NCBI RefSeq assembly: GCF_002160825.1
Contig: NZ_NFLI01000016.1
Span: 26,272 to 90,271 of the forward strand
Direction: 5' to 3'
DNA from: Lachnoclostridium sp. An131
GTDB lineage: Bacteria > Bacillota > Clostridia > Lachnospirales > Lachnospiraceae
DNA: 64,000 bases
Shown here: piece after piece, positions 23,049 through 31,462 of the stretch
Layout: the number at the start of each line of letters is the position of its first letter
How positions within the stretch are numbered: position 1 is the stretch's first letter
Made by a program: the position numbers and the translations under genes
The notes under the pieces: model-generated
Database searches by the model: none
The model's input: only the letters and a program-made list of their open reading frames with translations
Told to the model about the DNA's origin: nothing

Positions 23049-23599
23049 GAAGATGTCATAAAATACTGCTTGGGGTGCTCTGCGGCGGCGTGCTGCTGTG
23101 CGGGATTGGAACAGGAGCCGCCCTTGTGGAATTTTCATCCCTTGCATATGCGGGGGAGCGTACGATAGGCGAAGTCAGAATGGAAACAGTTACGCTGGAG
23201 GAAGAGATTGATCCGGAGGCAGGAACGTGGCACCTGGCTGACAGCTTTCCCTGGTCTGCAGAAATAGGGCTTGAGACAGATGAAACAGTGCCGGAGAATA
23301 CCGTCCGTTTTCAGGTGACCTACAATGCGGCCCGGGTTACGCCGCAGGTACAGGCTTCTGTCTACACAAATGAGTATTGGGATGAAAATGATGAATATGT
23401 GACAGAGGAGTACCCGGTATTGGAGCTGTATTGCCTTTGGGAGCATCAGGATGACATGAAGCTTTTTATGGAGCTTAAGGATCAGTTTCTTGCGGATTTG
23501 AAGGAGGGGAAGATAGCGTCCTATCAGGAGCCGGTATATGTGGAGCGTGTAGAAATCCGGATCAATCCGGCCAACGAAGACGACGTCGATTTCTCCTGA
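23045..23599 (+). CDS. Uncharacterised exported protein of the PadR-HAAS operon
   Basis: This 184-residue protein begins MRRCHKILLGVLCGGVLLCGIGTGAALVEF, a signal peptide or membrane anchor, and the rest is acidic and beta-rich, resembling the short ends of DUF4097-like envelope proteins, though I cannot assign it. The ATG at 23045 overlaps the previous stop, with GGAGGTGC 5 nt upstream. It completes a three-gene operon with padR and the HAAS protein, so it is probably the envelope target or sensor of that system. Confidence 0.6.
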   Translation: MRRCHKILLGVLCGGVLLCGIGTGAALVEFSSLAYAGERTIGEVRMETVTLEEEIDPEAGTWHLADSFPWSAEIGLETDETVPENTVRFQVTYNAARVTPQVQASVYTNEYWDENDEYVTEEYPVLELYCLWEHQDDMKLFMELKDQFLADLKEGKIASYQEPVYVERVEIRINPANEDDVDFS

Positions 23600-23608
23600 C
23601 AGGCAGCC

Positions 23609-23651
23609 GTAAGAATTTTGTAAGAAATCCCACGGAGCTTTTGTAAGAAAT
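23609..23651 (+). promoter_or_regulatory. Three direct repeats before the two-component genes
   Basis: GTAAGAA(AT) occurs at 23609, 23620 and 23643, with spacings of 11 and 23 bp, close to one and two helical turns. OmpR/PhoB-type regulators bind direct repeats with this period, so these may be autoregulatory sites for the response regulator that starts 110 nt downstream. Confidence 0.5.
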
Positions 23652-23761
23652 TTGGTTTATTCTGTGACCATACCTGAAAGCGCGCAAAATATATGTTCGG
23701 TCCGAGTGCAGATTCCGGGCTGAAAAGCAGGTATGGAGACAGAAAAAGGAGACGGAACGAG

Positions 23762-24472
23762 ATGAACGAATGTGTGCTGGTGGTGGATGATGACCGGGAG
23801 ATCGTAAAAGCGATAGCGCTGCTGCTGGAAAAGGAGGGCTATCAGGTACTGAAGGCCTACGACGGCCTGGAGGCGCAGGAGCTTGCGGCAGAGAAGCCGG
23901 TCCGGCTGATTATCATGGATGTGATGATGCCGCGCCTGGATGGATTGTCGGCGGTCATGAAAATCAGGGAACGAAAAAATATCCCGATTATTGTTCTGAG
24001 CGCAAAGAGCGAGGAGACGGATAAGATCCTCGGGCTTTCCATGGGAGCGGACGATTATGTGGCGAAGCCTTTTTCTCCCCAGGAGCTTGCGGCCAGAGTA
24101 AAGAGCCATCTTCGGCGCTATACGATGCTTGGCGATATTCATGCGGAATCCATGGAAGACAGCATTCAAAACGGACGCCTCTGCTACCGGCTTTCTGAGC
24201 GGACGCTTTACGCGGACGGAGAGCCGGTGAGGCTGACAGCCACAGAGACAAGGATTGTGGAGCTGCTGATGAGAAATCTGGGCCGGATCTTTCCGGCAGA
24301 GGAGATCTACAGCCGTGTCTGGGAGGAAGAGGCTTTTTCCGCAGAGAATACGGTCATGGTCCATATCCGGCGCATTCGGGAAAAGATCGAGCTTAATCCG
24401 AAAAAACCAGAATATTTGAAGGTGGTGTGGGGAATTGGATACAAAATGGAAAAAATGCAGGATTATCGTTAG
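23762..24472 (+). CDS. OmpR/PhoB-family response regulator (VanR-like)
   Basis: The 236-residue protein has a receiver domain (VVDDDREIVKAI at the start, phospho-Asp in IIMDVMMPRLDG near residue 54, then VLSAKS and DYVAKPFSP with the conserved Lys) and a C-terminal winged helix (RLTATETRIVELLMRNLG and NTVMVHIRRIREKIE). Start 23762 follows AAAAAGGAGACGG. It overlaps the sensor kinase gene by 38 nt. Direct repeats upstream suggest autoregulation. The domain set resembles VanR, but no van resistance genes are nearby, so drug resistance should not be assumed. Confidence 0.93.
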   Translation: MNECVLVVDDDREIVKAIALLLEKEGYQVLKAYDGLEAQELAAEKPVRLIIMDVMMPRLDGLSAVMKIRERKNIPIIVLSAKSEETDKILGLSMGADDYVAKPFSPQELAARVKSHLRRYTMLGDIHAESMEDSIQNGRLCYRLSERTLYADGEPVRLTATETRIVELLMRNLGRIFPAEEIYSRVWEEEAFSAENTVMVHIRRIREKIELNPKKPEYLKVVWGIGYKMEKMQDYR

Positions 24473-26678
24473 CTTTACAGCCTTCTTCCTGGGCATGACG
24501 CTGCTCCTCGTGAATTTCTTTTCGATGCTGCGTCTGCTGGCAGAGACGGATTATCAGGCGGGGAGCGATTACCAGAGGACAGAAGAATTTGCGGACTATA
24601 TGTCGGGGTGTCTGGAGACACTGATAAGCGCGGCAGCCGGAGGCGAGAACTGGGACGGCGGCAGCTACAGCTCTGATACGGCAGCAGGTTACGTCTATGA
24701 AGAGGCAGTGAGCTCAGAGGCCGGAGGCTTTGACTTCTCAGACTGGATGCGGAGTACCTTTGGTGTGTCAGTGGGAAGCACAGAAGTGACCGGAGAGACA
24801 ACAGCAGAGGAGACGTCTGGCGTCCAGAACAGCAGGGAAAACTACCGGGATTCTTATATGGAAGAGCTGTCTGAAGACAGAAATATTCTATTTGCGGTGA
24901 TGTACCAGGGAGAGCTCCTTTATACAAATCTGGATGGCCTGACTGCGCAGGAGACGGAAGAAGAGGGAACGCCGGATTTTGCATCCTATCTTCCGGAAGA
25001 GGAGTACAACTTTACTCTCTGCTACAATGCGGCCGGGGACGGCAAGGTTGAGATTGTCAAGGACGGCGAGCCTGTGGATGTCTATGGCGATGGAATATAC
25101 AGGCAGGACAGCCGCTGGCAGGTACCGGGCTATGCCAATTTTGAGGCGGAGGGAAATGCAAGAGAAGCGGTAGTCTTTCTGGCGGCGGCCAGGGAACCCA
25201 GGCTTTATATGGAAACCACTGCGCAGGGAACGATACAGAGAGGCGGAACGCTGTACTATATACAGGAGAATCTGCGGAACCAGAGGTGGCTGTCCAGAGT
25301 AGAGGCAGTCCGTGTGGGAGCGGCTCTCCTTCTTTTGCTGCTGGCCTTTTGCCTGCGTGCCTCTCTTCGGGAAGCGCGGAAACAGATTGGCAGCTGGCTC
25401 GGAAAGCTCTGGATCGAAGGGAAGCTGCTTGTATTCTGGGGGATTCCTTTCCTCTTCCTGTTTGTGGGCTTCCTGACAGGCTCCCTCGGACTTATGCTTT
25501 CTCAGGGAACAGGGCTGGCGCTGCTCTTCTGGCTGCTTTATTTTGGATTTCTTGACAGAAGGTACAATAAGGGCAGGCAGAGAAGCCTTCTGCGTCCATT
25601 CCGGGAAAGCCTGCGGACCAGGGATTTGGAACGGCCGCTGCAGAAAAGGCTTGTGAGAAGGCAATGGCTGGCTTTCGCGCCGTGCCTGCTTCTTTTGGCA
25701 GTTCTGGCATGGTTTTTCCTGCTTTTGTGGGATGTGATGTACTGGAAAGCAGTGGTTCTGCTCCTTTTGATTCTGCTCATCTGCGGAGTGCTGGTCCTGG
25801 GATGCAGCCTGGTCTATCTGAAGAAAAACAGAAGGCTGGCTGAGGACATCGGAGCCTTGGCAGACCGGATAGCCAGGGTGCGTGCAGGAGAGCTTTCGGA
25901 GCAGCTGGAGCTTCCGGAGGATACCGATCTGAGAGAGGCGGCAGAAAACCTGAATGAGATTTCTCAGGGGATGGAAAAGGCTCTGGAGGAACGGACAAAG
26001 AGTGAGCGGATGAAGGTAGAGCTGGTGGCGAATGTCTCCCATGATCTGAAGACGCCGCTGACCTCTATTGTAAGCTATATTGAGCTGCTGCAGCAGGAGG
26101 AAGAGCTCACAGAGCATGTCAGGGATTATATCCGGATTCTCGGAGAAAAATCGGAGCGTCTGAAAAATATGGTGCAGGATGTGTTTGAGGTGAGCAAGGC
26201 GGCCTCCGGGCAGCTGCCTGTCCATCTGGAGGAGCTGGATTTCGGAAAGCTTCTGCGGCAGACCCTGGCAGATATGAATGTCCAGATAGAAAAAAGCGGG
26301 CTCTTCTTTCGCGTGGCGGTTCCGGATGAGCCTGTGCTGATCCGGGCAGACGGGCAGCGGCTGTACCGGGTGTTTCAGAATCTGATTCAGAACGCGCTTC
26401 AGTATTCTCTGAAGGGCTCCAGGGTTTACCTGACGCTCTCGGAGGAGAATGGCACAGCCTGTGCGTCGGTCAAAAACACCTCGGCAGCAGAGCTGGACGG
26501 AGGTGTGGATTTTACAGAACGCTTTGTGCGGGGAGATTTAAGCCGCAGCGACGGCGGAAGCGGTCTTGGCCTTTCTATCGCCAGAAGCTTTACGGAGGCC
26601 TGCGGCGGGAAATTCCAGGTGAAGGTGGAAGCGGATCTTTTTGTGGCCTCTGTGACCTTTCCGGTAAAACCTGCATAA
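24435..26678 (+). CDS. Membrane sensor histidine kinase
   Basis: This 747-residue kinase appears to start with TTG at 24435, inside the regulator gene; no ATG in frame precedes the first membrane segment. One segment near residues 10-32 is followed by an extracytoplasmic region of about 250 residues, then several clustered membrane segments (about 285-470), more than a standard two-helix sensor has. The kinase core follows: NVSHDLKTPLTSIVSYIELL with the phospho-His at residue 536, an N-box RLYRVFQNLIQNALQYS and GGSGLGLSIARSF. It would phosphorylate the regulator encoded upstream. The ligand is unknown. A terminator lies 27 nt past the stop. Confidence 0.92.
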   Translation: MDTKWKKCRIIVSFTAFFLGMTLLLVNFFSMLRLLAETDYQAGSDYQRTEEFADYMSGCLETLISAAAGGENWDGGSYSSDTAAGYVYEEAVSSEAGGFDFSDWMRSTFGVSVGSTEVTGETTAEETSGVQNSRENYRDSYMEELSEDRNILFAVMYQGELLYTNLDGLTAQETEEEGTPDFASYLPEEEYNFTLCYNAAGDGKVEIVKDGEPVDVYGDGIYRQDSRWQVPGYANFEAEGNAREAVVFLAAAREPRLYMETTAQGTIQRGGTLYYIQENLRNQRWLSRVEAVRVGAALLLLLLAFCLRASLREARKQIGSWLGKLWIEGKLLVFWGIPFLFLFVGFLTGSLGLMLSQGTGLALLFWLLYFGFLDRRYNKGRQRSLLRPFRESLRTRDLERPLQKRLVRRQWLAFAPCLLLLAVLAWFFLLLWDVMYWKAVVLLLLILLICGVLVLGCSLVYLKKNRRLAEDIGALADRIARVRAGELSEQLELPEDTDLREAAENLNEISQGMEKALEERTKSERMKVELVANVSHDLKTPLTSIVSYIELLQQEEELTEHVRDYIRILGEKSERLKNMVQDVFEVSKAASGQLPVHLEELDFGKLLRQTLADMNVQIEKSGLFFRVAVPDEPVLIRADGQRLYRVFQNLIQNALQYSLKGSRVYLTLSEENGTACASVKNTSAAELDGGVDFTERFVRGDLSRSDGGSGLGLSIARSFTEACGGKFQVKVEADLFVASVTFPVKPA

Positions 26679-26704
26679 ATCATAATAGAAAAGAATAGGG
26701 AGAG

Positions 26705-26756
26705 AGGATGTTCCGGGCTGTGAATCGCTTAACGCTGCAGGGAGCATCCTTTTTTC
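26705..26756 (+). terminator. Rho-independent terminator after the two-component genes
   Basis: AGGATGTTCC (26705-26714) pairs with GGAGCATCCT (26741-26750) and TTTTTT follows. The ATG at 26708 lies inside the stem, so it is not a likely start for the dipeptidase gene. Confidence 0.75.
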
Positions 26757-26803
26757 AGCGGCGCTGCGAAAGCAGGACAGGAACGAAAACGGGGGCGGTT
26801 CAT

Positions 26804-27919
26804 GTGGAAGAAGTATTTCTGGACCGGGCGAGGCAGATACATAAGGAAAATCCGGTAGCTGACGCACATTTTGATCTGGCTGCGGAGGTGTATGAAAGGA
26901 GGCTTGCCGGAGAACGGAACGTGGTGGAGCGAAGGTATCTGCCGCATTTCCGTGAGGCCAGCCTGAACGTACTGGTGTCGTCCGTGTACGTGTCAGGGAG
27001 GGATTTGCCGGAGCTGGGGCTCAGAAAAGCGCTGGGGCAGATCACGGCGCTTCGTGAGGATCTGGAGGCTGCCAGTGATCAGATCTGTGTGGTGACCAGA
27101 AAAGAGGAGCTGGATAAGGCCCTCTGGGCAAAGAAAATTGCGGTAATTCTGTCTCTGGAGGGGCTGGATCCTCTGGGCAGTGATCTGATGCTTCTTAGGA
27201 CCTTTTATGATCTGGGCGTGCGGGGGGCCAGCCTTACCTGGAGCAGAAGAAATGCTTTTGCCACAGGCTGCTGCAAGGCGGGAGAGTACAGGGAGATTCC
27301 GGGCGGTCTGACGGAGCTTGGCCGCGAGGCGGTAAGCGAGCTAGAAGCGCTCGGCATGTACCTGGATGTGAGCCATTTGAATAACGAGGGCTTTGCTGAG
27401 GTGTGCGCCTGTGCGAAGAAGCCGTTTACTGCCAGCCATTCTAATGCCTGGAGCGTTCATAAGAGCTATCGGAACCTGAAAGACGATCAGATAGAAGCGA
27501 TTGCAGCGCGCGGGGGCGTCATAGGGCTCAACGCCTGCGCGCTGCTGACAGGCGCAGGTCCGGAGGCTGCAGGGCACAAGGCAGGAGAATTGTCTCCTGC
27601 CCTGCAGTCCCCCGGAGTCCCAGGTGGAGCTTTGGGTTCTGCCCGCGAGGCGGCAATGACTCAGCTCTGCCGCCATGCGGAATATCTGGTTTCAAAGGCG
27701 GGAGACGCACATGTAGGCTGCGGCTTTGATCTCTGCCGCGGGCTCTCTGAGGCCACTCCCAGGATTTATTTTGAGACGGAGGATGACGATATCCTGGCTC
27801 ATCACGGGGAGATGGTGAAGCTTACGGCAATGCTTCTGGCGCGGGGAATGCGGGAGGACACCGTAATTGGGCTGATTGGAGAAAATTTCCTGCGTTTTTT
27901 CCGTGAGAGGCTTGGGTAA
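26804..27919 (+). CDS. Membrane dipeptidase-family zinc peptidase (M19)
   Basis: The 371-residue enzyme has the M19 metal and catalytic motifs: DAHFDL (the HxD pair, near residue 20), SLEGLDPL with the bridging Glu (about 115), DVSHLN (about 188) and TASHSNAWSVH (about 206). The family cleaves dipeptides or related amides, often D-residue or beta-lactam-like compounds. I chose the GTG at 26804 because the earlier in-frame ATG at 26708 sits inside the preceding terminator. Bacterial M19 enzymes have no signal peptide here and act in the cytosol. The gene converges on a C26 peptidase gene, possibly a linked amino-compound salvage pair. Confidence 0.87.
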   Translation: MEEVFLDRARQIHKENPVADAHFDLAAEVYERRLAGERNVVERRYLPHFREASLNVLVSSVYVSGRDLPELGLRKALGQITALREDLEAASDQICVVTRKEELDKALWAKKIAVILSLEGLDPLGSDLMLLRTFYDLGVRGASLTWSRRNAFATGCCKAGEYREIPGGLTELGREAVSELEALGMYLDVSHLNNEGFAEVCACAKKPFTASHSNAWSVHKSYRNLKDDQIEAIAARGGVIGLNACALLTGAGPEAAGHKAGELSPALQSPGVPGGALGSAREAAMTQLCRHAEYLVSKAGDAHVGCGFDLCRGLSEATPRIYFETEDDDILAHHGEMVKLTAMLLARGMREDTVIGLIGENFLRFFRERLG

Positions 27920-27970
27920 GCTGCCTGCAGAAGCCTGAAAGGGCGCCGGCAGAAGGCTGAGGCGGAGAAG

Positions 27971-28006
27971 CCGGCAGAAGCAGGCAGTGGACGCTCCTTC
28001 TGCCGG
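27971..28006. terminator. Hairpin between convergent peptidase genes
   Basis: CCGGCAGAAG (27971-27980) pairs with CTTCTGCCGG (27997-28006). There is no clear T-tract. A second GCCGGCAGAAG copy lies at about 27941. Its place between converging genes suggests a two-way terminator. Confidence 0.5.
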
Positions 28007-28014
28007 AATCCTTC

Positions 28015-28701
28015 TCAGAGCTGGGAAATAAAATATTTCAGCAGAAGGGACCCGTCTGCGGCGTCTCTCCGGGCGTGTGCAAAGCATAGGCGCTCTGGAT
28101 GCCATTGAACCCCGAAGACGGGAAAGCGCTCATGATACAGGGCTTCTACAACAAAGTCCTGAGCGTACTGGGCCGCGCGCAGCCCTGTGCCGAAAGAGGC
28201 TATGGCCTGATGATGGGCGCTGTTGACTACAGAGCAGGCTCCGTACAGCTGGAACAGGAAGGTCCCTCTGGCAGCCTTTGTAGTGTGAATTCTGTCTCCT
28301 CCGTTCCAGGCATGGATAGATAAGGAGGCGGGATTCAGATCCTGGCGGATGGTTCCGCCGAACCCGGCGTTGATGAGCTGAAGCCCCTTGCAGATGCCAA
28401 GGACAGGCTTTCCGGCCTGGATAAACGCATGCAGCAGGGAAAACTGAATCCTGTCCAGCGCCTCATCGATATTCCGCGATCCCTGGTTCTCGGAATGGAG
28501 CAGAGACGGGGAGATATCACCTCCGCCGGGCAGCACAAGCCCGTCGCAGAGGCAGGCGAGGGAGTTTACATTTCGAAAATGTTCCGGGACAAGCTGTTCC
28601 GGAGAGGGGCAGAGCACAGAAACGGACGTGCCGAGCATGGAAAACGCGTTCCGGTAATGGACGGTCTGGGCTTCATAGCCGGCGATCAGAATATGTTTCA
28701 T
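28015..28701 (-). CDS. Gamma-glutamyl-gamma-aminobutyrate hydrolase-like peptidase (C26)
   Basis: This 228-residue class I glutamine-amidotransferase-like protein has GLVLPGGGDISP (about residues 54-65), the nucleophile elbow GICKGLQLIN with Cys near residue 101, and QWHPE near 199 with the catalytic His and Glu. It fits the PuuD/C26 family, which hydrolyses gamma-glutamyl bonds in polyamine or folate-type compounds. It lacks a synthetase domain. It is transcribed towards the M19 dipeptidase gene. The exact substrate cannot be read from sequence. Confidence 0.85.
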   Translation of the reverse strand: MKHILIAGYEAQTVHYRNAFSMLGTSVSVLCPSPEQLVPEHFRNVNSLACLCDGLVLPGGGDISPSLLHSENQGSRNIDEALDRIQFSLLHAFIQAGKPVLGICKGLQLINAGFGGTIRQDLNPASLSIHAWNGGDRIHTTKAARGTFLFQLYGACSVVNSAHHQAIASFGTGLRAAQYAQDFVVEALYHERFPVFGVQWHPERLCFAHARRDAADGSLLLKYFISQL

Positions 28702-28857
28702 ATTTAAGACAGCCTTTTTGTATAAATATATGGCAAAAATGAAGAAAAAGACGCGGCTGCTTCGTTATGAATATGTAAATACCTGCGGCTGGTGCAAAAG
28801 CAGGAAGTTTTAAACTTTTTTTAAGATTTTATGAAGATGCTTGATCTTAAAATGCAA

Positions 28858-28893
28858 TGTGTTATTGTATTAAGGGATTAATACAATAACACA
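28858..28893 (+). promoter_or_regulatory. Perfect 15-bp inverted repeat operator upstream of the ABC exporter operon
   Basis: TGTGTTATTGTATTA (28858-28872) and TAATACAATAACACA (28879-28893) are exact inverse copies around AGGGAT. The TGTATTA-type half-site resembles operators of YtrA-subfamily GntR repressors. A weak TTGATC (28841-28846) and TATTGT (28863-28868) pair overlaps it, so binding would block transcription. No regulator gene is next to it. The gap 28702-28857 shows nothing else recognisable. Confidence 0.7.
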
Positions 28894-28929
28894 AAAAGGA
28901 AAAGACAGAATGGAGACAAGGAGAATAGG

Positions 28930-29628
28930 ATGAGCGCATTGGTGGAGGTGAAAGACATCTGCAAGGTCTATAACCCTGGCGAGAATGAGGTGAGGGCGTT
29001 GGATCATGTAAGCCTTTCTATAGAAAAGGGAGAGTTCGTGGCGATTATCGGCCAGTCGGGCTCCGGAAAATCCACGCTGATGAACATGCTGGGCTGTCTG
29101 GATGTGCCTACGTCCGGAAAGTATTATCTGAATGGCCGGGATGTGTCTACGCTGACAGACGACGAGCAGTCGGATATCCGCAACCGGGAGATAGGCTTTA
29201 TCTTTCAGGGCTTTAATCTGATCAGCAATCTGACAGCGCAGGAAAATGTGGAGCTTCCGTTGATTTACCGGGGAGTGCCCAAGAGGGAACGGGAGCGTCT
29301 GGCGGTGGAGTCCCTGAAAATCGTAGGGCTTTCGCACCGGATGGATCACAAGCCGAATGAGATGTCCGGCGGACAGCAGCAAAGGGTGGCGATCGCAAGA
29401 GCGATTGCGGCGAAGCCCCCGGTGATTCTGGCTGATGAGCCTACCGGAAACCTGGATTCGGCCTCCAGTAAGGAGATTCTTCAGATCCTGAAGGAGCTGT
29501 ACAAAGGCGGGAGAACGGTGATCCTGATTACTCACGATAATGGTATTGCAGCCCAGGCAAAGAGAGTGATCCGCATCCTGGACGGCAGGATTGAATCGGA
29601 TACGATCAATCCCGATGTGACCTTCTGA
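28930..29628 (+). CDS. ABC transporter ATP-binding protein (MacB/LolD type)
   Basis: The 232-residue ATPase has Walker A GQSGSGKS (about residues 39-46), the signature [15 protein letters not shown] and Walker [14 protein letters not shown], matching the MacB/LolD/FtsE class that works with FtsX-type permeases. AAGGAG precedes the ATG by 6 nt. It forms an operon with the adaptor and permease genes next to it, making a tripartite-style efflux or mechanotransmission system without an outer membrane part, as in Gram-positives. Its promoter carries a striking inverted repeat. Confidence 0.93.
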   Translation: MSALVEVKDICKVYNPGENEVRALDHVSLSIEKGEFVAIIGQSGSGKSTLMNMLGCLDVPTSGKYYLNGRDVSTLTDDEQSDIRNREIGFIFQGFNLISNLTAQENVELPLIYRGVPKRERERLAVESLKIVGLSHRMDHKPNEMSGGQQQRVAIARAIAAKPPVILADEPTGNLDSASSKEILQILKELYKGGRTVILITHDNGIAAQAKRVIRILDGRIESDTINPDVTF

Positions 29629-29674
29629 TAGAAAATACGCATAAGGCGATGAATGCAGACGAGGAGAATAAGTA

Positions 29675-31459
29675 ATGTTTGGAAGAAAGAAAAAATTTGA
29701 CGAATCCGAAGACATGGAGCTTTTGAGCGGGGAGGCCGGAAGTACAGAGCCTTCGGAAAGAAGCCTTCTGGATGAATGGGAGGATGACCAGGAGGCGCAG
29801 GAAGAGGAGGAGCGGAAATCCAGCTTCTTCGGAAGGCGGAAGAAGAAGGAGAAGGCGGAAAAGCCGAAAAAGGAGAAGCTTCCGCTTACGCCTGCGCAGA
29901 AGAAAAAGCGCAGGAAACGTATCATTATCGGAGGAATCGTTGCCGCCCTGCTGGCTGTCATGGTGCTTCCGAACCTGTTTGCGCCTGATGTGCTCCCGGT
30001 GGTTACGGTAGCGGAAGCCTCCCTTGGAAGCGTCCAGCAGGTTGTGGAAGGCAGTGGAACCGTACAGTCCGAGGAGGTTAAGACCTATTTCTCTCCGGTG
30101 GCGGCTACGGTAGACAGCTTCAGCCTGAAGGTGGGAGATACCGTAGAGGCAGGAGAGACTCTGCTGACCTATGACGCGGCTGAGCTGGATGAGCTTTATA
30201 AGCAGGCTGAGCTGACCGGAAGCGCGGCCAATTACAGCTACCAGGATTCCATTGCCAGGGACAATGAAAACGTGGCGGAATACAACCGTTCCACAGCAGC
30301 CCTGGAAATTATCAACCGCCAGCTGGATGAGGAGGATGACAACCTGGATCATCTGAACGACAGAGTGCGGGAATATACAGGATATCAGGGGGATTCCGCA
30401 AACAAGCTGTCTTCCCTGAAGGAGCAGCAGGCGCAGGCGCAGGCGGCTGTAGCAGCGCTGCAGGAGAAGCAGGCGGCTCTGGATGCGGCAAATACCGCGC
30501 TTAAATCATCCACCCTGGATCCGAATTCGGAAGATTACAAGAAGCTTCAGGATGCGGTGACTGTAGCGCAGGCAGAGGTAGAGGCAGCCACGCCCGCCGC
30601 CCAGGAAGCCCAGGCAAAGCTTCCGGAGCTGGAAAAGAGCATCCAGGAGGAGCAGGATCACTACAACAGCATCGTGATCAAGCTCGACGAATACCAGGGA
30701 CGTCTGGAGGCTTCCCAGGAAAACAAGCAGAAGCTGGAGAGCAGCAAGGCGGAAGAGGAGGGAATCCAGGATTCCACCGACGCGTCGATTCTGTCCTCGG
30801 CGGCAAGGAGCGAGCTGGCGGCAAACAAGAATCTGAGCGACCTGAACGCACAGATGACAAAGGATGACATTACAGAGGGCAGGGAAGGAATTAAGGCCGA
30901 GTTTTCAGGAGTCGTGACAAGCGTATCTGCGGTGCCCGGCGGCCCTGCAGCTAAGGGCGGAGAGCTTTTTACGGTAGCCAGCAACGAAGATGTAGTCGTA
31001 GAGATGAGCATTACCAAATACGATCTGGAGAAAATGGCGGAGGGGCAGACGGCAGTTGTCACGCTGGCAGGCCATGAGTACACAGGAACTGTTACGGGCT
31101 TAAGCCGTATCGCGGAGGCAAACGCCCAAGGAACCCCGGTCGTAACCGCACAGATCAAGATTGAGAACCCGGACGAGAATATTTATCTGGGGCTGGAGGC
31201 TACGGTCACTGTGAACGGACAGGAAGCTAAGGATGTGCTGATTGTTCCCACAGAGTGCATCAATTCCGGACAGGACGGAAGCTTCTGCTATGTGGTGCAG
31301 GAGGACGGCACGCTGGTGAGAAAGAATGTAGAAACGGGACTGGCGGCTGACGATTATACGGAAATCAAATCCGGTCTGGAATTTGGCGACAGGGTGGTAT
31401 CCGGCGGCATTACGGCCAGCATCCAGGAGGGAATGCGCGTAACGGCAGTGGAGGGATAA
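29675..31459 (+). CDS. HlyD/MacA-like membrane fusion (adaptor) protein
   Basis: The 594-residue protein has a long cytoplasmic N-terminus (about residues 1-82) with acidic and Lys-rich blocks, one membrane segment (about 83-102, IIIGGIVAALLAVMV), and an exterior part. That part has a biotinyl-lipoyl-like hairpin (PVAATVDSFSLKVGDTVEAG), a coiled coil of about 200 residues rich in Ala, Gln and Glu, and beta-barrel domains (EFSGVVTSVSAVPGG and beyond). The extended charged N-terminus is unusual for MacA relatives. It ends 3 nt before the permease gene. Confidence 0.87.
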   Translation: MFGRKKKFDESEDMELLSGEAGSTEPSERSLLDEWEDDQEAQEEEERKSSFFGRRKKKEKAEKPKKEKLPLTPAQKKKRRKRIIIGGIVAALLAVMVLPNLFAPDVLPVVTVAEASLGSVQQVVEGSGTVQSEEVKTYFSPVAATVDSFSLKVGDTVEAGETLLTYDAAELDELYKQAELTGSAANYSYQDSIARDNENVAEYNRSTAALEIINRQLDEEDDNLDHLNDRVREYTGYQGDSANKLSSLKEQQAQAQAAVAALQEKQAALDAANTALKSSTLDPNSEDYKKLQDAVTVAQAEVEAATPAAQEAQAKLPELEKSIQEEQDHYNSIVIKLDEYQGRLEASQENKQKLESSKAEEEGIQDSTDASILSSAARSELAANKNLSDLNAQMTKDDITEGREGIKAEFSGVVTSVSAVPGGPAAKGGELFTVASNEDVVVEMSITKYDLEKMAEGQTAVVTLAGHEYTGTVTGLSRIAEANAQGTPVVTAQIKIENPDENIYLGLEATVTVNGQEAKDVLIVPTECINSGQDGSFCYVVQEDGTLVRKNVETGLAADDYTEIKSGLEFGDRVVSGGITASIQEGMRVTAVEG

Positions 31460-31462
31460 GGA

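Noticed and set aside
23693..24472. Calling the two-component system vancomycin resistance (vanRS)
   Set aside because: The domain set is similar, but no vanH, vanA/B, vanX or other ligase genes are present, and the sensor topology differs.
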